Shown here: one piece after another, positions 1-11,010 of the stretch | Position numbering within the stretch: position 1 is the stretch's first letter | Layout: every line of letters begins with the position of its first letter | NCBI GenBank assembly: GCA_036346225.1 | Contig: JARFIW010001082.1 | Span: 5,022,001 to 5,086,000 of the forward strand | Direction of reading: 5' to 3' | DNA: 64,000 bases | From: Platerodrilus igneus | Lineage: Eukaryota; Arthropoda; Insecta; Coleoptera; Lycidae | Notes under the pieces: model-generated | Seen by the model: only the letters and a program-made list of their open reading frames with translations | Databases searched by the model: none | What the model was told of the DNA's origin: nothing | Translations under genes and position numbers: made by a program

Positions 1-51
1 GCCGGAGTAAACCGATATGGAGGAGTGGAAACAGGAACGTGATTTCCCGTA

Positions 52-873
52 TCAATGCAATGTTAGACAAATAGGGTAGTACCTCCCCTGAACTAAAAAT
101 ATTTTCATTTTTTGAAATAATAGATCCAATTGGGCACAATTGTCAAGCGATAATAAGCTACGTTTTTCCAAACGTAAACAATTTATAACTTTCGGTGCGG
201 CAATAGGTTGAATTTTTAATGAAGAGACTACAGTCAATAGATCAAATTTAATTTGATCCTTTCCAGAAAAATACCATTTGCTTACAAATCGATCGATAAC
301 AATTTTTGAATCTTCAATAAAATCAATACCCAAAAGAGTGTTGCTAACTTGGGCATCCGGGAAGAATAACAAATTTGCAAATATGACACGATTATTCAAA
401 GAAATATTAACTGTTGCGCAAAGGACTTCTTGTTTAAACGAATTTCCTATTGCGAGTTTAGTGTCAATATTGTGTCGTGTAAAGCTTTGATTTTTTGATT
501 TAAGTAATTGAAACAATTTTTCACTACCAACACTTTGCTTAGCTGCAGTATCAAGAAGTGCAGTCCCCTGGAAGCCAAGTATTCCAATGTATAAAATCGG
601 TCTTGGTCTAGGACGCACATTATTTAAATTGTTTGTGAGAAAATCAGAAAAATCCACCACTGAAGTTGTAACAACTTTGCAATCTGGACAGTTAGATCTG
701 AGAAAACCTGCTTTACCACATCCAAAACAAGAAATTGTGGGTAGAACGGCTGGATCAACTGTAGAATCAGAATGATTAGTGGGCGATGTTTGATTTTTGT
801 TGAGCAACTTTTTGCATTGATCAACCGTATGACCAAATTTTTACAATAAATACATCGTTTGCGACTAGAACTT
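52..873 (-). pseudogene. Ty3/gypsy nucleocapsid zinc knuckles plus aspartic protease
   Basis: Continues the gag-pol reading of the neighbouring capsid remnant. At 870-800 a first CCHC knuckle is recognisable (CIYCK ... then C), broken by a frameshift near 835. A second, complete knuckle lies at residues 28-43 of the 251-residue frame (CFGCGKAGFLRSNCPDC). About 30 residues later comes a retropepsin-like region: LYIGILGFQGTALLDTAA, then LLGIDFIEDSKIVID, which is the usual hydrophobic flap and second half. The catalytic triplet reads DTAA where families normally have DTGA or DSGA, so the protease may be dead. The frame ends at a stop at 52; the sequence to position 1 looks like the start of the protease-RT linker. 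Gene order and motifs support Ty3/gypsy. Confidence 0.7.
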
Positions 874-876
874 GTA

Positions 877-1493
877 CTATGGACATAACTGTTTTACTAT
901 TTTTAGAAGACAAACAGTTCTTTCCAGTAAAGTTTCTTCAACGGTACGAGATGCATCTAATAAATCCGAAAAAGTTTTTACTGATTTGCGAACAACTTTT
1001 TTGCAGAAATGCACATTTAGTAGTCCGTACACCATGTCAATTTCCGTTGAAGTATTTTCTAACAAATTAGCCAGAACAGAACGCTTTTTACAAATCAAAA
1101 TATCTGTGAGAGTTTTATCGTCTTGATCGCTTTCAAACAATTCACAACAAACACGATACGCTAGTTTTTTAGGCCAGTAAGTTTTACGCAGCAGTTTGAT
1201 AGCATCATCCCAAGTTTTCACGGTATTTTTAACACCTATCCATCAGGTGGCGGCAAAACCATCAAATAACATTGATAGTTCCTTAAGCGCTATGTCATCG
1301 CTAATATTAGAGCAGTCTTCGTAAATTTCTATAGAATCGACAAATACATTAACGTTGCCTTCTCCGTCAAAACGCGATTTGCACTGAGAAAAATTACCAG
1401 TAGCACCTATCAACTGGTATTTGTGACGTTACAAGAATCTTTAATCGATTGTATTGATTCTTGTAATTGTTTGTTTGTCACGGAAACAGCCAT
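877..1493 (-). pseudogene. Ty3/gypsy-type Gag (capsid part), degraded
   Basis: Would encode the structural Gag protein of an LTR retrotransposon. Read on the minus strand, the start is the ATG at 1493 (MAVSVTNKQLQESIQ). A frameshift near 1425 moves the reading into the stretch containing FDGEGNV, LFDGFAAT and, after a stop in place of a Trp codon near 1247, VKTWDDAIKLL. A long open part (1221-877) contains FESDQDDKTLTDILICKK and FSDLLDASRTVEETL. This is the layout of arthropod Ty3/gypsy or Arc-like Gag capsids: an alpha-helical capsid followed by zinc knuckles. The nucleocapsid and protease follow downstream at 52-873, so gag-pol order is preserved. Reverse transcriptase is expected to the left, outside the window. 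At least two disruptions make it a pseudogene. Family assignment rests on motif recognition only. Confidence 0.7.
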
Positions 1494-1917
1494 TTTAGAG
1501 GGTTTACTACGTAATTGATAATGATGATCGGTGAACATGCAAGCAATAATACTGTACTTACTTAGAAATATGTTGGTCGCTGAAATAGCCATGCACGTAC
1601 TCACAAATTTTGCACACACAAGTTACTTTTGCCACTCGTAAATATGAATTGAAAGACATAAACATTACAGAATTTAGCACGTAAATTAGTAACGCGTGAA
1701 ATTACTACGAAGAGCTCTGTCTTTCAGTTTTAATAATATTAAACACAATCGGTTTTTCGAATAATAAACAAAACAAACCGATAAACTTATTATCAAAACT
1801 GTACATGTGATACAAAACTGTCGTTTGATAAAAGCGTATTTTACACCTTTTAACGAAATTACTAACAAATATACCGGTATTTGAGTTTAATAAGTTTTTA
1901 AGAACGCAAACACCGTA

Positions 1918-2275
1918 GCCCCACGTTGAGGTGACAATTTTATAGTGATGATTATTAAAAGTGGTTGTTGAGCGACCGGGGCAAAGGTCCCGTATTCATC
2001 TCAGGGTTGTGGAGTCTGGTGCCGACTCATAAACTATTAATTACACGGATACCTTCTACTTTTATTAGAAATATCATCAACAAACACTGTTGCATATTTC
2101 TGTGTCAAATATTAACAACAAGATAATGTTTTAAGCAAGGTTTCGACCTTGGCAGGTAACATTCGCGTAACGGTAGGAGACTTACTGATGATAGTTTATT
2201 GTTTCAACACTGCGCACGCACTACACATTAAAAGAGGCGTGTACAATCCTATTTTGTTACGACATTAACAATGCG
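1918..2275 (-). mobile_element. candidate 5' LTR and primer-binding site of the gypsy element
   Basis: Upstream of the gag start, the minus strand at 1935-1918 reads CACCTCAACGTGGGGC, resembling a tRNA-Lys-type primer-binding site (canonical ending CAACGTGGGGC). An LTR would lie just to the right. A possible start is TGTCGTAACAAAATAGG near 2272, with an AATAAA near 2200 and a 6-bp hairpin with TTCG loop (CAAGGT/ACCTTG) at about 2135-2150. The TG...CA ends do not resolve cleanly and the second LTR is outside the window, so the limits are guesses. Confidence 0.3.
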
Positions 2276-2514
2276 TGGTTTCTGTTATCAAAAACGTTTG
2301 CTTTCTTAAATATTTACATTGAGTTTATGTACGTGTTTCATCAATGTTATTTTCAATCTCGAACACCGATCCATTGGAAATGTCTGGTTACTTATCTCTG
2401 CATTTTACATAATATAAATTGTTAATTGGTTAATGATACGTTTCTATAATTTCAATGGGGGAAGTTAGGCAACTCATCCTACGTGGCTTTATAATTTCCA
2501 AGAGGTTGATTATA

Positions 2515-3238
2515 TATATTGTTATGGATTCAAAGGGTTAAATTTGGGGTAAGCAATGCAATGTCAAACACCCTGTATAGAGAAAGGAACAATTTATTTA
2601 CGCGCAAAATTTATTTCATTTATTTAATTTAAACGAACAAGTATTGACGTATTTTTATAATTAATGATTGAAAAGTAATAGGTTCATAAACGAAACCAGT
2701 TTTAAAAACAAATAGAAACGCTTAATTAATTTAATTTATTTTAATTCAACGTGTAATAGCATTAAAAAACACACCAGGGTATACAAAATCAAGAATCCCC
2801 AGGTAAAAGGGTTTGTGGTAGCAGACAAGGACGTCAATTGTATCGAATACCGTGAAATATAAGCTCCTAGAATTGTTGTTTAAACGGTCGATAAGTAAGA
2901 ACACCTGCATGTTTGCAAAGGTTACCTTCTTCGAATTTATCAACATAATAATGCGGGTTTCATAGAACATATTTCCAACCGTCAGTTGCTTCGAATATAC
3001 AAAATAACAAAGTTTCTTAAAGAGAGGAGGAGATGCACGATCAATAATATGCTGCAGATAAAGACGGGTATAAAAGCATTGGTTTCAAAGCGCACGTATT
3101 CAATCCACGTGGAGGCATGTGACGCGGTCAGCAATATCGATTTTATATAACTCAAGTGGGGTTTGCAACGCGACATCTAATATGCATAAGATCTTATGGA
3201 CGGCCTAACGATGGGGCTCGAATTTTGGCGATCCACAG

Positions 3239-3240
<2 letters not shown>
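2515..3240 (+). repeat. element X, copy A (5' part)
   Basis: Begins TGTTATGGATTCAAAGGG immediately after a short AT tract. It is collinear with 51730-51054 (minus strand) and with 14538-15115 (plus). Shared landmarks are CACCCTGTATAG, AAATTTATTTCATTTA, CACCTGCATG, ATTCAATCCACGTGGAG and ATATGCATAAG. The copy is cut off at 3240 by an (AT)n tract, before the TATA box seen in the longer copies. The small minus-strand reading frames inside it are not conserved between copies and are not genes. Confidence 0.75.
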
Positions 3241-3279
<39 letters not shown>

Positions 3280-3292
3280 TGGTAGTTAATTA

Positions 3293-3330
<38 letters not shown>
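3240..3330. repeat. two (AT)n microsatellites
   Basis: Pure AT dinucleotide runs at 3240-3276 and about 3295-3329, separated by a short unique piece. They mark the broken right edge of element X copy A. The reading frames made of Ile-Tyr repeats here are artefacts. Confidence 0.95.
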
Positions 3331-3334
<4 letters not shown>

Positions 3335-5221
3335 GTATGGGCAAATTTGCATGCACCAAATTCCCTTATAATTTCTTTTCTAGCCCTGTTTTGCGCGTAC
3401 GCTTAATATATATGAAATTTTATAATGAATAGCAAGTATGTATGAAATTTTTCTTTAATTAATAAATTACTAACTTCTCTATTGGGTTTTTTAACTGATT
3501 TGCGCCTCGACCAATGAAACTCTTATCTCAGGTTAATTTTGTGAATAAATCAATATCTGCATACAGCGTGAGTTCTGAACTGTATACAGATATACGTGAC
3601 ACTGCCAGTCAAATGACCTCTAGTTAATTCTACATAAGCTATTTCTAAATGTGACAGTGTAAACAATTACTTGAAAAATACGCACAGTAAACAGTTTATA
3701 TTGGTTAATAAATTAAGATTTCAATCGAGTATAACGGGTTAAGTGTTTAAAATATGACACTGATAAAACTAATACCTGAATTCCAATGAAACGTCTTGCT
3801 GCTGAACAATGAAGCTCCACTGCCTACAGCGACGACTCGAATCAGATGCGGATTCTTAATACCTGTAGATAAATACGTTTTAAAATTGTGTATTACAGAA
3901 TTTACGCCTTTTATTTTTAGGGTTTAGGGTACGCCAAAAGTCTTTAGATACACTTATACTTATCGCCGTTGATCCTATCAGGAACCTTAGCTCAGTGAAA
4001 TCAACGCCGTGCTCGACACCGAAGGTTCAGCCATCCAAGCGTTTCTTATAGCCCCACTTCGACACTCGTCTGTACAACTTTGGTTAATCCTTTTCTTACG
4101 ATGCACTTTATATAGATCCACCTTTTTGTAAGTTCCTCGTTACAATTGTCGTTGAAAGTAACTATCTTTCTTTATTGTATACTTCCTTACTTTCACCACT
4201 ACTAAATAAAACTTCTGGATTCAATTAATTCACATCTATTTTCTTTCAATATCAAAACTCCAATTTCAAACTTTGTAGTTCACGACAAAACTAATTTTTT
4301 CTACAAATCTATCTTTTCAATTCAAAACCTCAAAATTTTCACCCTTTTTCAATTATAAAAAATCAGTATCAGTCTTTGACTTTTTAAACCCCTCAAAAAA
4401 AATTTTCTTCTTGACCCCTTTTCAATTATAAAAAAATCAGTATCAGTCTTTGACTTTTTAAACCCCTCAAAAATCTTTTTTTTTGTTGATCCCCTTTTAA
4501 TAATTCATCTCCCTGGAGATGCCTATAAAAACATTAAAACAGCCTACTCTTCACAATTCTCTTCCCACTAACATTCTATGATCCATCTTTTTATTAACAA
4601 ATCTTATTGCTCTTGTCAAATTCTAATTTGGAGTAAACTAATACACAAATGTCATTGGCCGTAAATTTATAAATTTTGATTAATATTTTAATCCTAACAA
4701 CACGTGCTAAATAATTTCTTTTTAGATGAGTTGGATGTCTACAAAGTTGCAAAAAGTGAATTTCAATGATATAATGGACTTACAACTATATACTGAAAAG
4801 TAAATAAAATTTCTACATCTTATAACTAACTTAAATCTAATAAAACCGTACTAAGCGACTTCAAAATTTAGCTTTATATACATATTCACATGGCAGTGAA
4901 GTTTCCTTTTAAATATTGAAACAAAATTTTATGATATACAAGCAACAGCAGTTCACTTCATTGGAACATACTTTTCAAATTTACTTTACGAAATCACCAA
5001 CACCCAATTTGAAATCTTGAAATTTCATTTTCTCTGAAATATTATTTTACATATCTTTAACAAGTAACTGTCCTCACCCTCTCCTTCATCAATCATTTTA
5101 CGAACTAGAAGTCTATATCTGAGTGGTACTTCAGTGCGTCAAGGTTCAAATATCATATATATCATAATATATATTTCTTATCCGGTATACATGTTGACGT
5201 ACATTCGTGAAATTTAAAGCG
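3331..5221. other. AT-rich intergenic DNA, no gene seen
   Basis: No convincing reading frame, RNA gene or mobile-element motif. The only clear structure is the short tandem duplication at 4340-4500, listed separately. Confidence 0.5.
4340..4500. repeat. tandem duplication, ~75-bp unit, two copies plus a stub
   Basis: The block containing ATCAGTATCAGTCTTTGAC and TTTTTAAACCCCTC occurs at about 4340-4415 and again at 4416-4487 with almost no differences. A third start (ATCCCCTTTTAAT) lies at 4489. Near-identity indicates a recent local duplication. Confidence 0.85.
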
Positions 5222-5674
5222 CTAGAACCGGTTGCCCTTGTTGGTCGTAGTTTTGTTGGTTAAAATAATGTAATAGGTTTTGATGTGCGAGATTACAGAA
5301 GGTATTTCCTCAAACGCGTTTAATTCAATTAGTTTTCGGGTTATCTTATCGACAGATGGATGCTGTGGGGAAAATACGATTGATGTTATTTTATTATCTA
5401 CACATGAAGTTTTTCGAGAGAAGTTACCATTTAAATGAATTACTATTATTGTGCAGGCTTTTCTTGCTGGAACGGTATAGAATTGCTTTCCGTTATAAAA
5501 ATGAGTGTTTGTGTTTCTTTTTTGAAGCCCAGTTACGTAATATAATGTTGCAGATCGCTCTAAGTGTCTTAATGTTACGATTCGGATAATTATTGCCTGA
5601 CCATTATTTTCAGTGATACAAGTAATGCAGCTTACGTCAGTCAAAATACTAAAAAGCTCTGTTATGCTATTCAA
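5222..5674 (-). CDS. unrecognised 150-residue reading frame
   Basis: An open frame on the minus strand from an ATG at 5674 to a stop at 5222. I do not recognise the protein. It has no obvious signal peptide, membrane segment, repeat or catalytic motif; the C-terminal part is rich in Ile, Lys and Thr. It lies about 250 bp right of the first PLE-A end module and is not collinear with any other copy in the window. In DNA this AT-rich a frame of this size can occur by chance. It could be an exon, a remnant of an unidentified element, or nothing. Confidence 0.15.
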   Translation of the reverse strand: MNSITELFSILTDVSCITCITENNGQAIIIRIVTLRHLERSATLYYVTGLQKRNTNTHFYNGKQFYTVPARKACTIIVIHLNGNFSRKTSCVDNKITSIVFSPQHPSVDKITRKLIELNAFEEIPSVISHIKTYYIILTNKTTTNKGNRF

Positions 5675-5929
5675 AGTGAAGTTTCATCCTATAAATTGTC
5701 ACGGTAAGAATTACGAAATATTTTTAATGAAATCCACATATATATTTTAAATGCACTTCGTATCAGTTTGTATACATAGAAATACACCATTGTACAACAC
5801 ATTTCTGTACATTTTCGCATCTTGTTTGATTAAACTGTTAAATTGCGAAAGTTTAATGGCTTAGAGATACGAGGGTTTTTTCTCCTGTCCTTGTGCACAT
5901 CGTCGATCATGGTTTCGAAACATATAGTA

Positions 5930-6030
5930 CACTTTTTCTTTATCTTTTTTGGGAATTAAACCACTCATAGTTTTTAAAATTATCTTTATTTACGTTTCGA
6001 TCCATGACCCAGGAACGCTTTACGATTTTG
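5930..6030 (-). repeat. PLE terminal module (GAAAC / hammerhead-like), isolated copy
   Basis: Matches the end modules of the PLE-C pair (52010-52100 and 57355-57445): CCACTCATAGTTTTTAAAAT followed by TTTACGTTTCGATCCATGACC. On the minus strand it reads CCTGGGTCATGGATCGAAACG, the layout of a hammerhead ribozyme stem II followed by GAAAC. It lies about 125 bp to the left of an (AT)n tract and then the other PLE-A end module. Confidence 0.6.
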
Positions 6031-6149
6031 CGTGTCATTCTTGTAGAAGCGGCAGTATGTGTTTTACCCAATTTCTTTGAAGATGGTTAAAGTGTAGAAG
6101 TTTCAAAAAATGAAGACAGGACGTTACAAAGTGCACCTTTTGAAAGCAT

Positions 6150-6151
<2 letters not shown>

Positions 6152-6200
<49 letters not shown>
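6152..6200. repeat. (AT)n microsatellite
   Basis: Uninterrupted TA dinucleotides between two PLE-derived end modules. Confidence 0.95.
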
Positions 6201-6206
<6 letters not shown>

Positions 6207-6249
6207 TTTAGAGATAATAACCTTGTATAAATATGATGATATATTATTA

Positions 6250-6340
6250 ATGGGTTTGAGGTCAGCTGTAGGAAAGTAAACTCTTTTTAAAGCCTAAATT
6301 TTCGAATTTAATTTAAATTCTTGATCACAGGCTTTCTAAA
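6250..6340 (-). repeat. PLE terminal module (GTGATCAA / GAAA type)
   Basis: On the minus strand: AAAGCCT, GTGATCAA, then GAATTT paired with AAATTC, GAAA, and AGGCTTT closing with AAAGCCT. The same module occurs at 14417-14457 (plus), 51813-51853 (minus) and 57785-57826 (plus), each time next to an (AT)n tract and followed by GACCTCAAACCCA. It is the 3' end of PLE-A here. Confidence 0.7.
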
Positions 6341-6488
6341 ATTTTACAATTTACTAGGTTAACATATAAATGAATTGATAGTAACTTACAAGACGAGGTT
6401 AAACATTAAATTAACATAAAATTAAATCGAAATCTTATTTTAACTGATTTTTGCTTCAATTTGTTATAAGAAAATTGTATAACTTGTA

Positions 6489-6525
6489 TAAAAATAAAAA
6501 TAAAAATAAAAATAAAAATAAAAAT
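6489..6525. repeat. (AAAAAT)n microsatellite in the PLE-A 3' region
   Basis: Six units of AAAAAT/AAAATA. The related PLE-A copy at 14240-14260 has only one or two such units, so the expansion is specific to this copy. Confidence 0.85.
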
Positions 6526-6789
6526 GTCAAATTTTGAAACCTTTTAGTTTCATTTTTTTTATTATTTGAAGATTTAAATACAGAATGCCTATGTGTGCAT
6601 GTGTGTATATGTTTGTGTGTGTATGAGTGTGGGTGCGTGTACATGTTATAATTATGCGAGTGTCCATGAATATTTGTGATTATGTATATTAATCGGTTTG
6701 TTTGTTAGTACGTGTATGTATGAATGTGATAGGATGTGTATGTATGTAATACTAATCACTACAATATCAATTATTGCATTAGGTATATG

Positions 6790-7165
6790 TTACTTCTGAA
6801 GACTAAGTATGTATGTGTAAATCGAACTTAGACCACCAATATCTGTTTTCCTATTTATACAATTTTTTTGGCGAAATATATGATACATTTCCAAAAATAG
6901 TCTTTTTTGTGTATCTCTTTCTAGTTCTAAAATTTTAGGATGTTTAAAATCAATTTTGTGATCTAAATCAATTGAGTGTCTTTATACAGCACAGGAATTT
7001 GGTTTGATTCTAATGTCACTTTTGTGTTGGGTTATACGTTGTTTTAAAGTTTGTGACGTTTGCCCAATGTAAGGATTACCACAATCTATACAATTAATTT
7101 GGTATATAAGGTTTCTTTGAAATAAATCTAGTGTCTTATCTTTAAATTTTGAAAAATGCTTCTTA
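6790..7165 (-). pseudogene. PLE-A GIY-YIG endonuclease domain
   Basis: C-terminal domain of a Penelope-like retroelement, which nicks target DNA. On the minus strand, translation gives INCIDCGNPYIGQTSQTLKQ, then RITQHKSDI, a stop, RHSIDLDHKIDFKHPKILEL and RLFLEMYHI. This matches the GIY-YIG core of PLEs: a short Cys motif, YIGQT, QHKSD and the Glu-containing strand FLEMY. It is separated from the RT by a frameshift at about 7169 and holds one in-frame stop near 6985. The C-terminal ~50 codons are repeated, intact, at 13859-14014. A long non-coding 3' region with CA/TG-rich sequence follows to the terminal module at 6250. Confidence 0.8.
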
Positions 7166-7168
7166 ATG

Positions 7169-8033
7169 TTAAAATGTTTTTTTAGCGTATTTGAAATTGT
7201 AATTTTTAAATACTTTAATTAATTTATGAGTTAGGTGGTCATCTATATTTGGTAGTGTTTTGTATAGGTGTATAGTTATGTTATTTTCGTTAGTTGTATT
7301 ACTATTATCTATATCACCATCGTTATTGTTTATATTATTGTATTTTTTTGTGTTATATAATAATTTTGTTATCAGATGTATAGGATAGTTATTATTTTTT
7401 AGAATATTTGAAAGATGTTTCATGTTTTTATTATGAAAAGAGGGATGGGATATCTTTTTTATTCGATCTTTTAATCCCAAAATAAAATTTAATTTTGTTT
7501 TAAATGGATGATAAGAATAATAATTTAAATATCTGTTTGAATGTGTAGGCTTCTGATACCAATCTAAAATAATTTCATTTTTATCATTTCTAATTAATAA
7601 AGTGTCTAGGAATGGTACAGAGTTATTTGATTCCGTTTCTATTGTAAATTGAATGTGGGTATTGTATTTATTTAAAATGTTAAGAGTTTCATCTATTTTA
7701 TCTTTCGGAATAGCTGTTACTATATCATCAACAAATTTTTTAATAAATGGAGGATTAAATGGAAGTTGCGGAATAACTGAATTCAATAGTTCGTCCATAA
7801 CTATTTGAGCAATAATGGGACTGAGATTTGATCCCATCGGACATCAAAAAATTTGTAGATAAAATTTATTGTTGAAGGAAAATAACAATTGTCAAATAAA
7901 AATTTAATTGTTAGTAAAAACATTGTTTTTGATAACTTACAATTTGGTTCAATTTCAGTCCAAATTTTATTAATGTTATTGACTAAATTTTTAGATATAT
8001 TTGTAAAAAGAGAAATTTGGTATAATAATTTAT
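7169..8033 (-). pseudogene. PLE-A reverse transcriptase, 5'-truncated
   Basis: Reverse transcriptase of a Penelope-like element. The upstream part (8033-7840) reads SLFTNISKNLVNNINKIW and WTEIEPNCKLSKT, then a frameshift near 7850. The main 222-residue frame starts at MGSNLSPIIAQIVMDELL (RT motif 4 region), has the catalytic FVDD at residues 35-38 and PFLDT at 75-79, then the PLE thumb with KPTHSNRYLNYYSYH. Everything 5' of about 8033 is missing: the N-terminal region and RT motifs 0-2 (including GLPKIHK). The 5' truncation fits an incomplete reverse-transcription product. The same family is represented at 13858-14515. Confidence 0.85.
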
Positions 8034-8616
8034 AACATCATTTCATTCGTTGGAATAAAAGGCTATTAATGGAAAAACGTATTAATATAAACTGAAAAGT
8101 AACATTCATTTAGAAAAATCTTCGTGCCGACGTTAAATTGAAATCTTCGAAGACGAATTACGTTCCATCGGTCACGTATAATAGCACAATTTTTTATGTA
8201 CAAACTTAACATTTACAAGAGATTGAAAACTCTATCAAAACAGAACTGGTATTTATATTTGGAGATTAAAGTTAATTTCAGTATAAACATTGTTGGAATT
8301 TACCTATGAGAATGACATTGAACTGGCAATATTAGAACCTTTCAACGAATAGAATTTTCTATATTTGAAATAGAAATAGCTCATTGGTCTTAGTGTTTGT
8401 GCAATTTTTCAAGTCCTACACGAGGTGTAGCATTAAAATTCATTCATTTAAGTGCTTTATCACAGAGCTAATGTTCATAAATAACGGTAGACGCTCTAAG
8501 AAGATGATTATTGATTTTTCAGTGAGCGAGTAAATTAAATACGGAAAGTGTTACATCTAAGTAACAATTACAAAAATTGAGTGGTAAAGTCGACTTGACC
8601 GATTAAAAGTGTACGT

Positions 8617-9110
8617 AAAATTTTTTGTTAAAATCATTGGTAAATGAATGATTCTATGGCTTCAAAGTACCACCCGAAGCTCCTAAGCACCGCCCAGAGT
8701 ATTAATCACCATCACAGTTCTAAGTACGTCTCAAAGTTTCTAATCACCAGCCAGAACTTCTAATCACCACCGTAAGCCTCCAAAATACCACCCGAAGCTA
8801 TTTCAAGAATTTTAAGTAAAACACAGACTCTCTCTCAATTGGTATATTAAATTCTACTAAAGTTTTAGAAATACAAATATTCACAATAAATATTCCTAAT
8901 AAAGAAAATAAGTAAATTCTTTAAAAAGCTTCGTGTGGTACTTTGGTGGCTTAGGGTGGTGACTAGAAGTTCTGGTTGATGATTAAAAACTTCGGGTCGT
9001 ACTTAAAACTGTGGAAGGTAATTAGAACTTTGGACAGTGTTTAGAAGCTTCGGGTGGTACTTTGACGCCCTATAATTATTCATTTGACAATAATTCTAAG
9101 AAGAAATTCC
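8617..9110. mobile_element. foldback element with arms built from ~20-bp subrepeats
   Basis: Two inverted arms (about 8617-8820 and 8903-9110) flank ~80 bp of AT-rich DNA. Reading the right arm in reverse complement aligns with the left arm almost throughout: CAAAGTACCACCCGAAGCT, CCAGAACTTCTA, CACCACC-TAAGCC. Each arm is itself a run of about seven ~18-21-bp monomers of consensus like YTAATCACCANCCNAAGYTT. No coding capacity. This architecture (long inverted repeats made of short direct repeats) is that of Foldback-type DNA elements. No clear target duplication was found. Confidence 0.8.
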
Positions 9111-10730
9111 CAATACCTGAAAATGTCGTTAATAACAAATATACAAACAGTTAAACACCAAATTTTCATTATATCCATTTACTGTCCATTCCAAAATACT
9201 AATTTTTTATTCATTGACTAACCCTAAATTCTACCACTAAAAGTTACGTTTAAATTCCCATACGTATATATTTTTTAATATTTTTAAATATTTCAAATTT
9301 CCTTGCACCATAATATCATTCCTAAATTTTAACCAACACTAATTCCGTGGATAATTTATCGTTCAACAAAATAATCACCTTCATGTTCGCTTCATTTCCT
9401 ACTCCGTGAATGCTAACTGTTTTATTCCACTCTTTAAATCTGAAAATATACAAAGACCTTCGGTGTTTCAATTTCAGCTAACGAACTCTGTTAACTCAGC
9501 ACAACCCACTTATTTGAACCATCCATGTAGGTAGCCCTTTTATTACGGCACACACGAGTTTTAAAATCCCACACACGGAAAAAACATTCTTTGTCAAAGC
9601 TGCAATCAAAGTTGCACAAATGTTCGCATACCATTTTAAATTTTCTCCTGTGGAGAAGATCACGTTACATACTTGAAGCTGGTTTTGTTCAACTTTAATT
9701 TTAACTTAACCTCATATCAACTCATACCAAACATGCGGTTACGTCCGCTTCATTACGTTTTCGTATGACTACACGTTCGATGTGTTTTTATTACAGGTTC
9801 GCGAAAAATTAATTTCAATTCACCGTCCGATGTAACTATTGTCATTTAACTCCCCGCTCTTTTTATGTTGTCGCTGGTTTTTGTCATAATACAGTCTTCC
9901 TATTGGGTTTGTGGAAAGAATGGCGGGAAATTACTTAGGGTATCATGTGGTTTACTTATGTTAACGGTCGTGATTTCTTCTATCTTAATGAAAAAATTAT
10001 ATTGTATTGAAATGACTAAATTATGTCTGCAATCTGATATCCATAAATTTCACTACTCAGTGTCTGAGCTTCTTACATTTTATTGAAATTCTGTTACATT
10101 GAATTTAAATTATTTAACTCAAATTTGTAAAAGCTATCCTATAGTTGAGATACATATTAATGAATTTACTGTTATTTCATAATTCTAAAGCCTTCTTTAA
10201 AATGACACGATTCCACTAACAAAATTTAATGAAATAAATATTAGGTTTACCTTTTGTGGCTTAGCATAATTTATTACCCTAAGTTCCGTTCCAATATGTA
10301 TTTAGCAAGGATGAAAAGATGCTTTTGTGGATTTTATGTTTATGATTTTAATAGAACTCCCAACTTATTGCAAGATCATGCCTAGTGAACATTAATATTC
10401 ATGAAATCAGAATTATACATCGTGCTTCAATAGTAATTTCTCTATTTAAGATTATTTTTCTCTTGATCCCTCTGGTTTTTTTTTATCGTAACGCCAGTTA
10501 TGTATCCCCCAATTATATATATGTATTGAATATATTCAATCTAATAGGAATTATTAGAAATTGTTAAGTAAAGTATAAGTCTATTGCAACATTGTAATAC
10601 AAGGATAACCCAGAGAGGTTATCGACAGTTCATGTGAACGGACATGCAACTTTGCATCCGTGAGGGCAGTGATACTGCAGGTGGCAGGTCACAGGCGGTT
10701 AACATACCGCAATTACTTAGAATTAAGTTG
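9111..10730. other. AT-rich DNA, no gene seen
   Basis: Short reading frames only (for example 9865-10086 and 10385-10567), without recognisable motifs. A 7-bp stem (GATAACC/GGTTATC) lies at about 10606-10625, close to the LTR-like segment that follows. Confidence 0.45.
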
Positions 10731-11010
10731 TTACAATGTAATAAAGTGTACAATTAAGAGAAACGCAGACATGAGATCTGCAAGTTCCCATAGCCGTGTG
10801 AGGAGCAGGTTATTATAAAAAGCCCGGGAGCTCAATGCCCGGCAGTCAGTCTTCGAACTCCATACTTCGTTGTTCAAGCTACTCACCAGTACAATTAATT
10901 ATTTTTTAGTAAAGTTATTATGTACAAGTTATTCCAAATTTCACCATAATTTCTGTTTTAATTTAAATAAATTTTGTTAAGAGTTTGAAGTTGTTTTTTA
11001 AAAACACAGC
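10731..11010 (+). mobile_element. LTR-like segment with TATA box and initiator
   Basis: Starts TGTTACAATGTAATAAAG. It carries TTATAAAAAGCCCGG at about 10813-10827, followed 25-30 bp later by the initiator-like GGCAGTCAGTCTTCG, the spacing of an insect retrotransposon promoter. TAAATAAATTTTG near 10965 could be a polyadenylation signal, and AAACACA near 11003 could be the CA end. No internal coding region and no second copy in the window, so the limits and the solo-LTR reading are inference. Confidence 0.35.

Noticed and set aside
2746..3176. Two minus-strand frames of 64-74 residues
   Set aside because: They lie in element X and are not conserved in its other copies.
3177..3359. Reading frames made of Ile-Tyr repeats (also near 16215-16457 and 49432-49792)
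   Set aside because: They are translations of (AT)n microsatellites.
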